Below are positions 56,301-63,474 of a stretch of 64,000 nucleotides of DNA, piece by piece. Made by a program: the position numbers and the translations under genes. The notes below the pieces were generated by a model. The model was given only the letters and a program-made list of their open reading frames with translations, had not been told where the DNA came from and made no database searches. This DNA comes from PNAI01 sp035501735. GTDB taxonomy: Bacteria > Pseudomonadota > Alphaproteobacteria > Rhizobiales > Xanthobacteraceae. The first letter of the stretch is position 1. Each line of letters starts with the position of its first letter. The stretch is from positions 1 to 64,000 of the forward strand of contig DATJVR010000087.1 in assembly GCA_035501735.1 (NCBI GenBank), given 5' to 3'.

Positions 56301-56770
56301 GCCTGGAATGCGGGTGATCCATTCGGATTACTGGGCGTCGGAAAATCGAAGACCGATACCGAGCCCCGCTTCATCGCGAGGGGTTTTGCGATCTCATAAG
56401 CGGCGCGGAAATCGGCCAGGCGTTGCCGATTGCGACCGAGTTCGCGCGCCGCACGCCCACGCTCGGCAAGAAAGACGGCTTTGGCGAAGCCGCTCAAATT
56501 CGCTGGCGTCGGAGCATCCGCGGTTTTCTTCAGGGCTTCGATTTTTGCAGGATCCGGCTTGTGCTGATTGAGCACATCCGTGATGTCATCGATCGTGTGT
56601 GGTGGCGTGGCGTAGGAAGGCGTCTTGTCGGCAGTTGTCAGTTTGCGTGCTTCCTCGACCGTCATGGCGCGCGCACCTTCTCGCGGCCATAACTGCGCGC
56701 AAACGGACAAGCAAAGACCCAAAAATAGTGCGGGAATGAGCAGGTATCGCTTTGTTATGCCAACGCGCAT
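53381..56770 (-). CDS. Secreted TPR-CHAT domain protein
   Basis: Protein of 1129 residues from MRVGITKRYLLIPALFLGLC, a signal peptide ending near SVCAQ. The middle (about 120-600) is TPR-like helices; the C-terminal ~350 residues are a CHAT (caspase-like) domain with catalytic dyad H973 (MFATHGLTPGEVDGL) and C1024 (VVLSACNTAAGEGGGAEAVS), followed by FFYAGARALLVTHWPVETT. Both catalytic residues are present. Predicted periplasmic or extracellular protease-like effector; substrate and activator unknown. No partner gene is obvious. A direct repeat lies in its promoter. Confidence 0.88.
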   Translation of the reverse strand: MRVGITKRYLLIPALFLGLCLSVCAQLWPREGARAMTVEEARKLTTADKTPSYATPPHTIDDITDVLNQHKPDPAKIEALKKTADAPTPANLSGFAKAVFLAERGRAARELGRNRQRLADFRAAYEIAKPLAMKRGSVSVFDFPTPSNPNGSPAFQAYIIAKNLAQGGRGQLPAGKTLLQFMPTSPEEARSRLRERVSDESQQAVRIMSELVSAELDSGNFKTATAIYEEVRPALLTVYLGPVLQGDIRSVAVKLRAGDVEAAKRAVQRAQQIYNAYRQQPAWAWPHFNSMSSAVEQGYGEVALATGHLGEAETRFRNAIRLREASIKDLPRWVAHQPPVSSVEAGIARLRLLLAQTLLRQNKLLESEVETRRALLDNLRLAGNEGPATANTVLILADILQAEGRYRDAQRLAEAALEIYVLAGVDPAVHADALQRIAVGEASQGHWDEAMATYDKLKVAVADDDIARKHYTDGNLDLAIALVRAGQATLAIPIFENVIKNRTAQGGNNEYAIAEVQGFLGAAFAAAGRREEAFRTLHDAVAVLLAASDASAKEEGAIDEGNRRQLIIDAYFNLLIQVRGTELEKQLKFDATDEAFRMADVAHAKSVQSAIAASSARTASHDAALIELIRQAQDSDQRITAVTDLLKNTLNASADQQDPKVIQSLRKDLEQLREARKTLRKEIERRFPQYAQLINPKPAGIAEARAKLNDSEALIVTYFSGGRGHVWAMTRQGEVAFASMTLPESEIVTLVEHLYGAVNSNALLVSEIPPFDVEASHKLYAAVMEPVGSGWKGAGNLIIVPDGALARLPFSLLVTSSIAQPGEVADKLRFASYRDVPFLIRDVTVTQVPSMASFVSLRSVPAGSQNRKPFIGFADPWFNLAQAEQAKGQQPPVQVAAADSSIEVRAAPKTASLPSAEFSQLPRLPDTAEEVRQIARTLGADPVADVFLGEKANEKTVRSMRLDDRRVVMFATHGLTPGEVDGLSQPALALSAPDVAGVDGDGLLTVEKILGLKLDADWVVLSACNTAAGEGGGAEAVSGLGRAFFYAGARALLVTHWPVETTSARALTTDLFRRQAAAPQLSRASALREAMLDMIGKGERVEDNGSASFAYAHPMFWAPFALVGDGANR

Positions 56771-56822
56771 GGCGGTCTGCTTGGATTGTCTACGCGAGAG
56801 ATCGAATTGACGTGCGTCGGAT

Positions 56823-56846
56823 AGTATCACTCGATAAGTATCACTC
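56823..56846. promoter_or_regulatory. Direct repeat upstream of the TPR-CHAT gene
   Basis: AGTATCACTC occurs at 56823-56832 and exactly again at 56837-56846 (14-bp period), 53-76 bp before the CHAT gene start. Possibly binding sites for a regulator on the same helix face. Confidence 0.4.
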
Positions 56847-56946
56847 AATATATGACGAATTGCAGCTTTATTATTCTGCACCCCAAATGCCCCTTTTGGT
56901 GTTGTCACGGCCGGCGCCGCTCTGCGTATCGCGCACTTGTTTGGCC

Positions 56947-57954
56947 CTAATACGTCCTTGCGGTGCAGAATTCGACGGCTTCTTCCAGCGCCTGCTTCAT
57001 CGGCGAGGCCGGAAACAGCGCCAGCGCGTCCTTCGCGATTGCGCCGTAGTGCTGCGCGCGCTTGATCGTGTCCTCGATCGCCCGGTGCTTGGTCATCAGC
57101 CCGATCGCGGTATCGAGGTCGCTGTCCGCGACCTCGCCCTGCTCGAGCGTGCGAATCCAGAACGCCCGCTCGCTTTCCGTTCCGCGCCGGAACGACAGCA
57201 CCACCGGCAGCGTGATCTTGCCCTCGCGGAAATCGTCGCCCACGTTCTTGCCGAGCTTGGCGGCCTTGCCGCCGTAATCGAGCGCATCGTCCACCAGCTG
57301 GAAGGCGACGCCGAGGTTCATGCCGAACGACCGGCAGGCCGCCTGTTCGGCCTTCGGTCGTGCGGTGAGCACCGGCCCGACTTCGCAGGCCGCCGCGAAC
57401 AGCTCGGCGGTCTTGGCGCGGATGACCGCCAGATATTCATCCTCGGTGGTCGCGGTATTCTTGGCGGCGGCAAGCTGCATCACCTCGCCCTCCGCAATGA
57501 CGGCCGCGGCCGACGAGAGGATTTCGAGCGCGCCGAGCGAGCCGACCTCCACCATCATCTTGAATGCCTGTCCCAGCAGGAAATCGCCGACCAGCACGCT
57601 CGCCTCGTTGCCCCACAGCATGCGCGCCGCGAGCCGGCCGCGCCGCATTTCGCTTTCGTCCACCACGTCGTCATGCAGCAGCGTGGCGGTATGCATGAAT
57701 TCGACCGCGGCCGCGAGCTTCACGTGCCCTTCGCCGGCATAACCGGTGAGCGCCGCCATTGCGACGGTCAGCATCGGGCGCAGGCGCTTGCCGCCGGAGG
57801 AGATCAGGTGGTTCGCCACCTCCGGGATCATCGTCACTTGCGAGCCCGTCCGCATCAGGATGGCGCGATTGACCCGTTCCATGTCGGGCCCGACGAGTTC
57901 CACCAAACGCTCGATGGTTGCGGGCGTTTGGCTAAAGGGAATGACAACGGCCAA
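56947..57954 (-). CDS. ispB: Polyprenyl diphosphate synthase (ubiquinone side chain)
   Basis: About 335 residues from a TTG start (AVVIPFSQTP), chosen because GGAG lies 8 nt before it; no ATG start is available nearby. Aspartate-rich motifs LLHDDVVDESEMRRG and FQLVDDALDYGG are both intact, with GGKRLRPML and GDFLLGQAF. Builds the long prenyl tail of ubiquinone from IPP. Chain length (octa-/decaprenyl) not decidable from sequence alone. Confidence 0.93.
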   Translation of the reverse strand: MAVVIPFSQTPATIERLVELVGPDMERVNRAILMRTGSQVTMIPEVANHLISSGGKRLRPMLTVAMAALTGYAGEGHVKLAAAVEFMHTATLLHDDVVDESEMRRGRLAARMLWGNEASVLVGDFLLGQAFKMMVEVGSLGALEILSSAAAVIAEGEVMQLAAAKNTATTEDEYLAVIRAKTAELFAAACEVGPVLTARPKAEQAACRSFGMNLGVAFQLVDDALDYGGKAAKLGKNVGDDFREGKITLPVVLSFRRGTESERAFWIRTLEQGEVADSDLDTAIGLMTKHRAIEDTIKRAQHYGAIAKDALALFPASPMKQALEEAVEFCTARTY

Positions 57955-58090
57955 GTGACGATCTCCGTGCAGGGGCAAATAAGACGAGCGAAGATAGAAA
58001 CGCTATGATAAGCGGGCAAGTGCGCCGTTGAGCCTGTGTGTGAACCGACCCGAAATCGCACACCGTCATGCACCGGCAGGAGATCCCTTG

Positions 58091-59152
58091 ATGCTGCGGA
58101 TTCCGGCAAAATCCAAGAGCGGGCCCAAGGCCAGGAACGAGGCCAAGGTGAAGAACGGGGCCAAAGCCAAGCCCGAGACCAAGCCCGAGACCAAGCACGA
58201 AACCTATGCGCCGGGTCTGCACCAGGTCGCGATCCTGATCCCTTGCTATAACGAAGAAACCGCCATCGGCAAGGTCGTGGCCGATTTCAAGGCCGCGGTG
58301 CCGGGCGCTGTCGTCTATGTCTACGACAACAATTCGACCGACCGCACGGTCGAGATCGCCACCAAGGCCGGTGCCCTGGTGCGGCGCGAGCCGCGGCAAG
58401 GCAAAGGCAACGTGGTGCGGCGCATGTTCGCCGACATCGAGGCCGACATCTATGTCCTGGTCGACGGCGATGCGACCTACGATGCCAAGAGCGCCGGCGC
58501 GATGATCGCGCGCCTGATCGAGGATCGGCTCGACATGGTCGTGGCCGCGCGCGTCGACCGCGAGGATGAAGCCTATCGCTCGGGTCATCGCCTGGGCAAC
58601 CGGCTGCTGACCGGGTTCGTTGCCAACGTCTTTGGCGCAACCTTCAGCGACATGCTTTCGGGCTACCGGATTTTCTCCCGGCGTTTCGTGAAGTCCTTTC
58701 CGGTTTTGACCGGCGGTTTCGAGATCGAGACCGAGTTGACCATCCACGCGCTCGAACTCGACCTCCCGGTCGCGGAGGTGAACACGCCCTATTACGCCCG
58801 CCCCGTCGGCTCGACCTCCAAGCTCAACACCTGGCGCGACGGTTTCCGCATTCTCTGGACCATCTTCAAGCTCTATCGCTCCGAGCGCCCGCTGCCGTTC
58901 TTCAGTTCGCTTGGCTTTGCGCTCGCGGTCGCCTCGATCGGGCTCGCCATTCCGATTTTCGTCACCTATATGCGCGAAGGAATCGTGCCGCGCTTGCCCA
59001 CCGCCGTGCTGGCAACCGGTCTGATGCTGCTGGCCTTTCTTTCGATCGCTTCCGGCCTGGTGCTCGATACCGTGACGCGCGGTCGGCGCGAGCTGAAATT
59101 ACTGGCCTATCTTGCGCAGCGGGCGCCGACGGAGGATCCGCGGCAGAATTGA
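58091..59152 (+). CDS. Family 2 glycosyltransferase (DPM-like) with membrane tail
   Basis: About 353 residues from MLRIPAKSKSGPK, AGGAGA ribosome site 6-7 nt upstream. N-terminal Lys/Glu/Thr tandem repeats (AKAKPETKPETKHET) are unusual. GT2 core: VAILIPCYNEETAIGKVV, YDNNSTDRTVEIA, DGDATYDAKSAG and GYRIFSRRF; two C-terminal helices (about 275-330). Resembles dolichyl-phosphate mannose synthase-like polyprenyl-phosphate sugar transferases. Acceptor unknown. Confidence 0.88.
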   Translation: MLRIPAKSKSGPKARNEAKVKNGAKAKPETKPETKHETYAPGLHQVAILIPCYNEETAIGKVVADFKAAVPGAVVYVYDNNSTDRTVEIATKAGALVRREPRQGKGNVVRRMFADIEADIYVLVDGDATYDAKSAGAMIARLIEDRLDMVVAARVDREDEAYRSGHRLGNRLLTGFVANVFGATFSDMLSGYRIFSRRFVKSFPVLTGGFEIETELTIHALELDLPVAEVNTPYYARPVGSTSKLNTWRDGFRILWTIFKLYRSERPLPFFSSLGFALAVASIGLAIPIFVTYMREGIVPRLPTAVLATGLMLLAFLSIASGLVLDTVTRGRRELKLLAYLAQRAPTEDPRQN

Positions 59153-59164
59153 GGGTCTGACGTT

Positions 59165-60166
59165 GTGCGTGAGATCGTTCGCACCAACAATCCGGTTCTG
59201 GTTTCCGCGATCGATGCTTTGCTCAATGGCGCCGACATCCCGCATGTCGTGCTCGACCAGCATATGAGCGTGCTCGAAGGCTCGCTCGGCATATTGCCGC
59301 GGCGCATTCTGGTGGATGATGAGCGTCACGAGGAAGCGCGCCGGGTGCTCGAAGATGCCGGCCTCGCCCATGAGCTGCGGCCGCTGCCGCCCGGTCAGTC
59401 CGCCGACACGACCGACGATGCCGTTCTCGGCGGCCGGCTGCGCCTGCGCCAGCAGCGGCGCGGGCATCGTATCGGCCATGATGCGATCCTGCTGGCCGCC
59501 GCGACCGGCGCGCGCAGCGGCGATCATCTGGTCGACCTCGGCTCGGGTGTCGGCGCGGCCGGCCTCGCGCTCGCGATCCGCGTTCCCGCTACGACCCTGA
59601 CGCTGGTCGAGATCGATCCGGCGCTCGCCGCGCTCGCCGCCGAGAACATCGCGCGCAACGGCCTGAAGGCGCGCGCCCGTGTTGTGGAACTCGATGTCGC
59701 CGCGCTGAGCGACGCATTCGCCACGGCCCGGCTGGGGCCCGGTTCGGCCGACCGCGTGATGATGAACCCGCCGTTCAACGATCCGGCGCAGCAAAACGCC
59801 TCGCCCGACCCGCAGCGGCGAATGGCTCATGCCGCTCCGCGTTCGGCGCTGACCGATTGGATCAAGGCGGCGTCGTGGCTCCTGCATTCGGCCGGCACAA
59901 TGACCATGATCTGGCGCGCCGACGGCCTTGCCGACGTGCTGGCCTCAATTACGCCCGCATTCGGTGGCATTGCGATCCTGCCGGTGCACGGCCGTGCCGA
60001 TCTGCCCGCGATTCGCGTGATCGTGCGCGCGACGAAGGGAAGCCGAGCACCGCTTTCGCTGCTTCCAGCGCTGATGCTGAACGACGCGAACGGCCGCCCG
60101 ACTGCGGAAGCCGACAGCGTGCTGCGCGACGCCGCGCCGCTGTCGTTGGCTGAAATGCAGTGCTAG
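59165..60166 (+). CDS. DUF2007-methyltransferase fusion protein (TrmN6-like)
   Basis: Protein of 333 residues, GTG start. Residues 1-72 match DUF2007 (EIVRTNNPVLVSAIDALLNG, LDQHMSVLEGSLGILPRRIL); after a short linker a class I methyltransferase follows: LVDLGSGVGAAGLALAIR, VEIDPALAALAAEN and catalytic NPPF (MMNPPFNDP), of the tRNA1(Val) m6A TrmN6 type. The two parts are normally separate genes in relatives. The single frame is continuous. Starts 12 nt after the GT2 gene. Confidence 0.82.
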   Translation: MREIVRTNNPVLVSAIDALLNGADIPHVVLDQHMSVLEGSLGILPRRILVDDERHEEARRVLEDAGLAHELRPLPPGQSADTTDDAVLGGRLRLRQQRRGHRIGHDAILLAAATGARSGDHLVDLGSGVGAAGLALAIRVPATTLTLVEIDPALAALAAENIARNGLKARARVVELDVAALSDAFATARLGPGSADRVMMNPPFNDPAQQNASPDPQRRMAHAAPRSALTDWIKAASWLLHSAGTMTMIWRADGLADVLASITPAFGGIAILPVHGRADLPAIRVIVRATKGSRAPLSLLPALMLNDANGRPTAEADSVLRDAAPLSLAEMQC

Positions 60167-60174
60167 CGGCGATT

Positions 60175-60210
60175 AACAAGAATGAATGTTGCAACAAGAA
60201 TGAATGTTGC
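60175..60210. repeat. 18-bp tandem duplication upstream of the MlaC-like gene
   Basis: AACAAGAATGAATGTTGC is repeated exactly twice (60175-60192, 60193-60210), followed by ATTGCAAC. Lies 230-270 bp before the MlaC-like gene and just after the methyltransferase gene. Possibly a binding site, or a recent slippage product. Confidence 0.5.
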
Positions 60211-60443
60211 ATTGCAACTTAACCAACAGAGTCTGCAATCGTACGAAGTCTCGCAGATTATGCTAGGATTTTTTCGATGGCGCGCACGGAATGATGACGG
60301 GGACTGACGAATACATTCCTCAATCCTGAGCAGCTTCAAAATGCCACGGTGGAGTGCGTGGACGCTCTCTTCATAGTGGTGGACGGAGACGGTTGTCTTA
60401 GACCTATTATTCATATCAGCGCGTCGGTGGGGTGAGTTATCGA

Positions 60444-61364
60444 ATGGCAATGCGAAGGGTGGGGGCAGGTTGGTTGTTTGCCGGCGCGTTCGTCATCCTG
60501 GCATTGCCATGCTTTGCGCAGACCGAACAATCGACACCGGCCGATCCCACCGCGCAATCTGCACGGACGGCGCCAACCGAACCGGTTGCAAATCCCGAGC
60601 AGACCGTCACTGTCGAAGCCGGCGCGAAGCCGGACCATGCTGTTCCCCCCGAAGCTCAAACGAAGTCCGAATCGACGGCTCCGGCCGCAGAGCCGAAAGC
60701 GAAGATCGAATCGACGGCCGCATCGGAACCCGTCGCCAAGACCGAATCGGTCGCTCCTTCCGAACCGACCGCAAAGGCCGAAGAACCGGCCAAATCCGAG
60801 CCCACCCCCAAAATCGAGACATCGACCGCGACCGACGTACCGACGGATGCCATGCCCATGGTCGAAGCGTTCGTCGCCAGGCTCGACAAGTCCACCCGCG
60901 CCATCCATGAGAATTCCAAGAAAGACCCGGCGTTGATCCGCGAAGGCTGTCGCAATCTCGTCAACGAAATTCTCGATCTCGATACGATGACGAAAGCCGT
61001 CAATGTCGAGATCTGGGACAAGATGACGCCAGCGCAGCGCGAGACCATCCGCGCCGCCTTCGAGCATCGGATGGTGGGGAACTGCGTGCATCAATTTGTC
61101 GGCTACGAGGGCGAATTGTTGAAGCTCGCCGGCGTCCGTACGGCGCAAGGCGGAAACTTGCTCGCCACCGTGCGCGTCGGCAGCCGCGAAGATGGCCAGA
61201 TAGTCACCTGGCGATTGCAGCATTCGGGCGCCGATCGCTGGCGCGCGGTCGATGTCATTACCGAAGGGCGCAGCGCGGTCACGGATGCGCGCAATGAATT
61301 CGCCGCGGTGTTGGAAAGCGTCAACGGCGATATCGAAGCCTTGATCGCCTTCATGCAGAAATAG
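60444..61364 (+). CDS. MlaC-like periplasmic lipid-binding protein with repeat-rich leader
   Basis: About 306 residues; ATG chosen with GGTGAG 8 nt upstream, a GTG 12 nt earlier is possible. Signal peptide (cut near CFAQT), then ~95 residues of Ala/Pro/Glu/Lys low-complexity (AEPKAKIESTA type repeats), then an MlaC/Ttg2D domain (about 135-300): IREGCRNLVNEILDLDTMTK, TPAQRETIRAAFEHRM, DRWRAVDVITEGRSAV and GDIEALIAFMQ. Binds phospholipid in the family. Followed by an ABC ATPase and FtsX-like permease rather than MlaE/F, an unusual partner set. Confidence 0.82.
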   Translation: MAMRRVGAGWLFAGAFVILALPCFAQTEQSTPADPTAQSARTAPTEPVANPEQTVTVEAGAKPDHAVPPEAQTKSESTAPAAEPKAKIESTAASEPVAKTESVAPSEPTAKAEEPAKSEPTPKIETSTATDVPTDAMPMVEAFVARLDKSTRAIHENSKKDPALIREGCRNLVNEILDLDTMTKAVNVEIWDKMTPAQRETIRAAFEHRMVGNCVHQFVGYEGELLKLAGVRTAQGGNLLATVRVGSREDGQIVTWRLQHSGADRWRAVDVITEGRSAVTDARNEFAAVLESVNGDIEALIAFMQK

Positions 61365-61397
61365 TCGGCGTCGTTCGATGGATCACAAGGCGCGTTG

Positions 61398-62120
61398 ATG
61401 ACCGAACGGCATCCCCTGATCCGGCTGCAGTCCGTCGAGCGTCAATATGACGACGGCACCATTGTGGCCTTGAAGAACATCAACCTCGTCATCGCCACCG
61501 GCGAATGCCTCGCCGTCGTCGGTCCGAGCGGCAGCGGCAAGAGCAGCCTCCTGAACATGCTGAGCGGGATCGACATGCCGACCGCCGGCCAGATTTTCTG
61601 GAACGACCTGCCTGTGCGCTCGCGCAAGGAATGGGCGAAGCTGCGCGGCAGCGACATCGGCATCGTGTTCCAGGAATTCAATCTGCTGCCGACGTTGACC
61701 GCCATCGAGAATGTCGAAATGGCGCTGATCGGCCATGGCATTTCGGCGGTCTCCCGCCGTTCGCGCGCGATCAAGGCGATCGAGCGTGTCGGGCTGTTGA
61801 GCCGGCTCGATCACTTGCCCAATGCCATGTCCGGCGGCGAGCGCCAGCGCGTCGCGATCGCGCGCAGCATCGTCAATTCGCCGAAGCTGATACTGGCCGA
61901 CGAACCCACCGGCAATCTCGACAGCGCCAGCGCCACCATGATCATCGACCTGCTGCTCGGGCTGCAGGAGGATTCCGATATGACGCTCGTGATCATCACC
62001 CACGATGAAGACATCGCCGCCCGCTGCAGCCGCTGCATCAGGATCAAGGATGGCGAGATCATCGAGGACCGCCTGCGGGCACCCCGTCGCCGGCCGACCA
62101 AGCGGGAAACCAGCAAATGA
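61398..62120 (+). CDS. ABC transporter ATPase, LolD/MacB type
   Basis: Protein of 240 residues. Walker A GPSGSGKS (42-49), Q-loop VFQEFNLLPTLTA, signature MSGGERQRVAIAR, Walker B LILADEPTGNLDS. The sequence places it with LolD/MacB/FtsE ATPases that drive lipoprotein or envelope exporters. AAGG before ATG. It overlaps the permease by 4 nt and follows the MlaC-like gene by 33 bp. Confidence 0.93.
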   Translation: MTERHPLIRLQSVERQYDDGTIVALKNINLVIATGECLAVVGPSGSGKSSLLNMLSGIDMPTAGQIFWNDLPVRSRKEWAKLRGSDIGIVFQEFNLLPTLTAIENVEMALIGHGISAVSRRSRAIKAIERVGLLSRLDHLPNAMSGGERQRVAIARSIVNSPKLILADEPTGNLDSASATMIIDLLLGLQEDSDMTLVIITHDEDIAARCSRCIRIKDGEIIEDRLRAPRRRPTKRETSK

Positions 62121-63235
62121 ATCTCGTCGGCTACGCCGTTCGCAATCTACATCGGCGCTCGATCCGCACCTCGCTGTCGATCTTCAGCATCGGCCTCGCC
62201 GTGGGCAGTGCGCTCGCGCTGATCGCGATCTCGCGCAGCATCGAGGATTCGACGCGCCAGGGCATGGAGGAATCCGGCGATGACGTTGTCGTCACGCAGC
62301 GCGGCGCCTCCGACCTTTTCGGCGGCTTCGTGCCGCAGCAGACCGCCGATGAAGTGGCGAAAATTCCCGGCGTGGCCCGCGTTTCGGGCGAGCTCGTGAT
62401 GTTTGCCCCGAGCGACCGCGGCCGCACCGTGCTAGCGGCCGGCTGGCCGGAGGGCAGTTATCTTTGGAAGGGCGTACCGCTGCGCGAAGGGCGCGTTCCC
62501 AATACCGGCGAGCGCCACGTCGCGATCATCGGCGACAACGTCGCCGAAGCGCTCGCCAAGGCGGTCGGCGATACCATCGAGCTGCACGGCGACAAATTCC
62601 GCATCATAGGAATCACCAAATACAACAGCGTCATCAACCGCGGCACCGCAATCGTGCCGCTCACGGACCTTCAGGATGTGACCTATCGCAACCGGCAGGT
62701 TTCGCTGATCCACGTCAATTACAGCCGGAAGCTTTCTTCCGCCGATGTGGCGCGCGTCAAGAGCGCGATCGAGTCGATTGGCCGCGTGACCGTATCGACC
62801 GCGAGCGAAGTGCTGGAGAACGACCGCAACTTCGCGATCCTCAAGGCGGTGTCGCTTGCCGTTTCGATCATTGCGCTCGCCATGGGCGCGCTCAACGTTC
62901 TCAACGCCCTGCTGATGGCGACGCAGGAGCGCACGCACGAGATCGGCATCGTGGCCGCGATCGGCTGGACCGATGGGCAAATCATGTCGTCGATCGTGAT
63001 CGAAGGCATGCTGATGTGCGCGATCGGATCCCTGTTGGGACTTCTGCTGAGCTTTTTCGCGTCGTTTCTGTTCCCGATGATCCCGACCATCGGCAGCTAT
63101 CTGGCATTCCGGCCGAGCGTAGGGCTTATTCTGCCAATTGTCGGATCGGCCTTCGTGCTGTGCGCGATCGGTTCGCTCTATCCGGCCTGGCGCGCCGTTC
63201 GGGTGCCGCCGGCGCTCGCGCTCAGGCACGTCTAG
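62117..63235 (+). CDS. ABC transporter permease, FtsX/MacB type
   Basis: Protein of 372 residues. N-terminal helix (about 18-40), a periplasmic MacB_PCD-like domain (about 45-235), then three helices (near 245-270, 295-325, 335-360) with LMATQERTHEIGIVAAIGWT and the end YPAWRAVRVPPALALRH. This is the FtsX/MacB/LolC-type topology, which pulls cargo from the membrane rather than moving it through a channel. Partner of the ATPase and likely of the MlaC-like protein. Confidence 0.92.
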   Translation: MNLVGYAVRNLHRRSIRTSLSIFSIGLAVGSALALIAISRSIEDSTRQGMEESGDDVVVTQRGASDLFGGFVPQQTADEVAKIPGVARVSGELVMFAPSDRGRTVLAAGWPEGSYLWKGVPLREGRVPNTGERHVAIIGDNVAEALAKAVGDTIELHGDKFRIIGITKYNSVINRGTAIVPLTDLQDVTYRNRQVSLIHVNYSRKLSSADVARVKSAIESIGRVTVSTASEVLENDRNFAILKAVSLAVSIIALAMGALNVLNALLMATQERTHEIGIVAAIGWTDGQIMSSIVIEGMLMCAIGSLLGLLLSFFASFLFPMIPTIGSYLAFRPSVGLILPIVGSAFVLCAIGSLYPAWRAVRVPPALALRHV

Positions 63236-63251
63236 GCAGCCGCAGCGTAGG

Positions 63252-63347
63252 CTAATCGGTCGCGTCGATTTCGGACGGGTCGGGAGCCGGCAGGACCGAG
63301 ACCGCAACGAAGACGGCAAACAGCAGGAACAGAAAAATAGTCTTCAT
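63252..63347 (-). CDS. Predicted 31-residue membrane peptide
   Basis: Short frame MKTIFLFLLFAVFVAVSVLP then APDPSEIDATD: one membrane helix and an acidic C-terminus. Fits a small membrane protein. No strong ribosome site (AGCACACC upstream), so support is modest. It lies between the permease and the S49 peptidase gene on the opposite strand. Confidence 0.4.
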   Translation of the reverse strand: MKTIFLFLLFAVFVAVSVLPAPDPSEIDATD

Positions 63348-63474
63348 GGTGTGCTGACAAAACGTGCAGGGCCACCTAGCTACCGCTTGCCGTGCTTGTC
63401 CTCCATCGAGAAATTCCCGTATCGTTAACAATCGCTAATTTGCAAACGCCCGGCCGCTCGCGCACCTTGTCGCC

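Noticed and set aside
60163..60450. Minus-strand frame of 95 codons with an ATFILV repeat
   Set aside because: The repeat arises from the 18-bp DNA tandem duplication; no family match and no convincing ribosome site.
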